In this document: in pieces, positions 61,480 to 64,000 of the stretch
Numbering within the stretch: the first letter of the stretch is position 1
How the letters are laid out: each line of letters opens with the position of its first letter
Source: Rhodocyclales bacterium
Lineage (GTDB): Bacteria > Pseudomonadota > Gammaproteobacteria > Burkholderiales > Rhodocyclaceae
Length of the DNA stretch: 64,000 nucleotides
Assembly (NCBI GenBank): GCA_016215645.1
Contig: JACRIX010000047.1
Location: forward strand, 1-64,000
Direction of reading: 5' to 3'
Position numbers and translations under genes: made by a program
The notes under the pieces: model-generated
Told to the model about the DNA's origin: nothing
The model's database searches: none
The model's input: only the letters and a program-made list of their open reading frames with translations

Positions 61480-63549
61480 TTACTTGCCGAACAGCCCCTT
61501 CAGCTTGTCCTTGATCTGGTCCTGCGCCTTGGCCTTGATTTCCTCCTTCTTTTCCTCGACCTTGGCCTTGGCCGCCTCGGTGACCAGGCTGCCGAGTTCC
61601 AGCGTGTACGACAGGCTCTCGAAGGGGCCGCTGACGCGCACCGGTACGGTGAGCCCCTTGAGGTGCTCCAGATCCTTGCCGCCCTGGCCGGCGCTGGTCG
61701 ATACCACGCTGGCCCTGGCCACGTAGTTCATCTGTCCTCCGCCGATGTCGATGTCGCCGGCCCCGGAAAGGCGCAGGAAGGGCGATTTCATCGCCAGGTC
61801 GTCGTTGCGGGCGACGCCATTGGCGATCGTGAGCGAGGCCGTGAGTTCGGAAAAGTCGGTCTTGTCGCCGGCCCTGGCCTGCTGCGTCGTGTCCTCGCGT
61901 TTGCCGGAGGCGGCGCCGAGCTTGCCCTTGATGTCGCGCAGGCTCTGCGCCAGGTTGATGCCCTTGAGCGCACCGTCCTTCAGGCTCAGCGAGGCCGTGC
62001 CGCCCAGCGCCTTTTTCATTGCCGCGAGGCTTTCGCCACGGCTGGCGATGTCGAGCACCACATTGCCGCGGCCGTCGAGCAGGTCCTTGTCGGCGAGGTC
62101 CTTCATCAATGGATTGATGCGGATGCCGGCGAGGCGCTGTTTCAGCGCCAGCTGGTTGCCATTGGCGTTGAGCATCAGGTCGCCGCTGGCCGTCCCTTCG
62201 TAAAGGTTCAGGGTGAGCGGCGCGACGTCGAGCCGGCCGCCGGCGAGCTTGAGCGTCGCGTTGAGTTTGGCGAGCTTGAGTTTCGAGGCCTGCAGTGCGC
62301 CGATGCGGATGGTGCCGTGTACGTCGTGGCCCTTCAGCGCGGAGAAGTCGAGCTTGTCGTCCCTGGGCGTCTGCGCCGCCGGCTTGGCCGCCGCGGGCGG
62401 CAGGTACTTGTCCACATTGAGCTGATCGATGTCGAGGTCGACGCCCAGGGCCAGCGGCGCAAACCTTGCCACGTCGAGCTTGAGCGCAATTTTCGAGTCG
62501 TCGAACTTGGTGCCCAGCTCCAGCGCGGCACTTTGCTTTGCCAGGTCGGTGCGCAGCTTGCCGGCGATGGGCAGCACAAGCGGCTTCATCGGCATCTGCG
62601 GGTTGGCGATGTCGATCCTGCCGGCGAGGCTCTCCAGCGTCAGGATTTGCGCTGGAAGGTCTACCGTTACCGGCGATTCGAGGTGGCCCCTGGCAGCCGT
62701 CTCGCCCGCTTTGGCGTCGAGGTCGAGTACCAGCTTGCCGATATTCAGTGCCTTGGCCTTGCCTTCGACACCCGAAAGTACCAGCCTGGCGGTGATGTTG
62801 CGGCCAGCGCCAGCCAGGGTCGCGGAAAGGCTCAGCGTTTCACCGGCAGACGTCTGCGGTGACAGCAGCAGCTTCGGCGCATCGAGTTTCAGTTCGAACG
62901 CATCGGCACCGGTTCTGCCCCTGGCTGCGATCGAAAGGGCGTCGACGGCCAGGGTCTGGCTGGCGCCGTCGACCAGGATGCGGCCGCTGCCGATGTCGAG
63001 GTTCGACAGCGAGGTGGTGCTGCCGGACTTTTCGTCGCGCCAGGTGAGCTGGGCATTGGTGACCCGGATGCCCGCGATGTCCAGTTGCACCGGCGAATTC
63101 GCCGTGGCGCCAGCGCCGACTTTTGGCGATGCCTTGTCGGCGACCTGCTTGTCGCCGCCGACCAGATCGGCAATGTTGAGCGTGCCATCCTTTCGTTTCA
63201 CCAGCGTCGCCTTCAGGCCGGCCAGCTCGATGCGCCGCACCTGCACCTGCTTCGACAGCAGCGGCATCACCGCCACCGCCACATGTGCCGAATCGAGCGC
63301 GGCGAACTCTTCCTTGCCACCGGGTTCGGACAGCGTGACGCGCCCAAGACGGATGCCCACCGCGGGCCAGAGCGCAAGCTCGACCTTGCCGGCGATGTCG
63401 AGCTTGCGTTGCTTTTGCTCCAGCACCACGCGGGCGAGTTCGGCCTTGAGCTTTTCGCCATCGAAGATCGCGTAGAGCCCGCCGATACCGGCCGCAAGCA
63501 GCGCGACCGCGCTGCCGAAGAGGATGCCGATGGTGCGCAGTGCCTTCAT
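61480..63549 (-). CDS. AsmA-family protein
   Basis: This 689-residue AsmA-like protein has one N-terminal membrane helix (about 5-27, IGILFGSAVALLAAGIGGLYAIF). A long beta-rich periplasmic region follows (AsmA domain; GRVTLSEPGGKEEFAALDSAHVAVAVMPLL), then a second AsmA_2 part near 400-640 and a Lys/Glu-rich end (KAKVEEKKEEIKAKAQDQIKDKLKGLFGK). AsmA proteins are now seen as bridge-like lipid carriers between membranes. The start at 63549 follows GGGGAACCC. A 15/16 copy of the dispersed word lies near residue 145. Confidence 0.88.
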   Translation of the reverse strand: MKALRTIGILFGSAVALLAAGIGGLYAIFDGEKLKAELARVVLEQKQRKLDIAGKVELALWPAVGIRLGRVTLSEPGGKEEFAALDSAHVAVAVMPLLSKQVQVRRIELAGLKATLVKRKDGTLNIADLVGGDKQVADKASPKVGAGATANSPVQLDIAGIRVTNAQLTWRDEKSGSTTSLSNLDIGSGRILVDGASQTLAVDALSIAARGRTGADAFELKLDAPKLLLSPQTSAGETLSLSATLAGAGRNITARLVLSGVEGKAKALNIGKLVLDLDAKAGETAARGHLESPVTVDLPAQILTLESLAGRIDIANPQMPMKPLVLPIAGKLRTDLAKQSAALELGTKFDDSKIALKLDVARFAPLALGVDLDIDQLNVDKYLPPAAAKPAAQTPRDDKLDFSALKGHDVHGTIRIGALQASKLKLAKLNATLKLAGGRLDVAPLTLNLYEGTASGDLMLNANGNQLALKQRLAGIRINPLMKDLADKDLLDGRGNVVLDIASRGESLAAMKKALGGTASLSLKDGALKGINLAQSLRDIKGKLGAASGKREDTTQQARAGDKTDFSELTASLTIANGVARNDDLAMKSPFLRLSGAGDIDIGGGQMNYVARASVVSTSAGQGGKDLEHLKGLTVPVRVSGPFESLSYTLELGSLVTEAAKAKVEEKKEEIKAKAQDQIKDKLKGLFGK
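63110..63125 (-). repeat. Dispersed 16-bp word, 15/16 copy
   Basis: CCAGCGCCGACTTTTG on the plus strand is one base away from the complement of the word. It lies inside the AsmA gene (KVGAG). Confidence 0.6.
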
Positions 63550-63615
63550 GCCGGGTTCCCCGTGACAAATGTTTTGCGATAGATTGCGAAGGTTATCAGA
63601 CCAAGGAGTGCGCAC

Positions 63616-64000
63616 ATGAAATACCCAGTGGGTTTGCTGTTCGGCCTGGCGTCCACGCTGGCCTTCGCCCAGCAGGGCGGCATCGGCGCCGTCAAGGTCG
63701 AGCCGAATCCGGCCAAGGCCGGCCAGGAAGTGAAGATCACGATCTCGGCCGAAGGCGAGGCGTCCAGTTTCTGCGGCATGGTCGTGCACTTCGACGACGG
63801 CAGCGAGTCGCGCCAGATCAAGATCGACGGCAAGGACGGCAAGTTCCCCGCCACCATCTCCAAGACCTATGCCAAGGCCGGCAGCTACAGCATCAAGGCC
63901 GAAGGCAAGAAGATCACCACCCACTTTCCCTGCGTTGGCAGTGCGACGGCCAAGCTGGTGGTCGAGGGTGCGGCGGCCAAGCCGGCGGCGCCGGCCTGCC
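63616..64000 (+). CDS. Secreted PKD-like domain protein (3' end missing)
   Basis: This gene runs off the window after about 128 codons. A signal peptide is seen at residues 1-19 (MKYPVGLLFGLASTLAFAQ). The next about 100 residues look like one PKD/Ig-like beta domain (VEPNPAKAGQEVKITISAEG, then FDDGSESRQIKIDGKDGKFPATISKTYAKAGSYSI) with two Cys (in SSFCGM and HFPCVG) that may form a disulfide. An Ala/Pro-rich linker begins at the edge. AAGGAG lies 7 bases before the ATG. It is divergent from asmA across 66 bases. Function unknown. Confidence 0.78.
   Translation, partial: MKYPVGLLFGLASTLAFAQQGGIGAVKVEPNPAKAGQEVKITISAEGEASSFCGMVVHFDDGSESRQIKIDGKDGKFPATISKTYAKAGSYSIKAEGKKITTHFPCVGSATAKLVVEGAAAKPAAPAC

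Noticed and set aside
61450-62862. Open frame on the plus strand through asmA
   Set aside because: No family pattern and mirror-image composition; AsmA on the minus strand has a membrane helix and the correct length.

Overview
The window is a GC-rich, gene-dense bacterial chromosome segment. It carries no tRNA, rRNA, CRISPR array or intact insertion sequence that I can see. Gene content and order point to a betaproteobacterium, probably Rhodocyclales or a close relative, that is respiratory and facultatively anaerobic. The evidence is the def-fmt-rsmB-DUF4390-ntrYX-trkAH string, divergent lysM with dprA-smg-topB, hemE next to priA, oxygen-independent ubiquinone genes, rubrerythrin, and a CbbQ/CbbO (NorQ/NorD-type) pair. 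The taxonomic placement is inference.

Layout. 1-4.8 kb: the distal part of a branched-chain-type ABC uptake operon (livG, livF, an acyl-CoA synthetase, livK). 4.9-9.7 kb: a small secreted protein, a 4-hydroxybutyryl-CoA dehydratase/HpaB-like flavoprotein, and an orphan CbbQ-CbbO pair. 9.7-11.1 kb: repeat-containing DNA with a FitAB/VapBC-type toxin-antitoxin module. 11.1-21.1 kb: nine tightly coupled genes for uptake and hydrolysis of a ureido compound: allophanate hydrolase, a complete dipeptide-type ABC transporter, AtzE, AtzH and a GntR/FCD regulator. AtzG appears to be fused to the second transporter ATPase. 21.2-28.8 kb: a DUF808 membrane protein, an APH/P-loop protein, a degenerate histidine kinase, and a tetR-hydrolase-GNAT-oxyR string. 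28.9-34.1 kb: an anaerobic and oxidative-stress block (rubrerythrin, Fe-S protein, DUF3501, ubiU-ubiV-ubiT, rubredoxin) with an FNR-type promoter before ubiU.

34.3-56 kb is mostly core genes: rhlE, DUF924, topB, smg, dprA, lysM, def, fmt, rsmB, DUF4390, ntrY, ntrX, trkA, trkH, hemE and priA. The hemE-priA gap holds an AT-rich stretch flanked by DnaA boxes. 55-64 kb is mostly on the minus strand: an MFS permease, a MOSC protein, a ROK kinase, two diguanylate cyclases whose periplasmic domains each carry a haem-c motif, and AsmA. A secreted PKD-like gene runs off the right end.

Signals not explained by gene calls: (1) a dispersed 16-bp word, CAAGAGTCGGCGCTGG, with four exact copies, three at 15/16, and nine copies of its 12-bp core, resembling a DNA-uptake-type signal; (2) the ABC ATPase-AtzG fusion; (3) the DnaA-box cluster at hemE-priA; (4) paired haem-c diguanylate cyclases; (5) FNR boxes at ubiU and in the histidine kinase-tetR gap; (6) a tetR promoter that predicts a leaderless mRNA. 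Gene starts were chosen by Shine-Dalgarno sequence, overlap with the preceding stop, and family length. All motif counts were made by eye.
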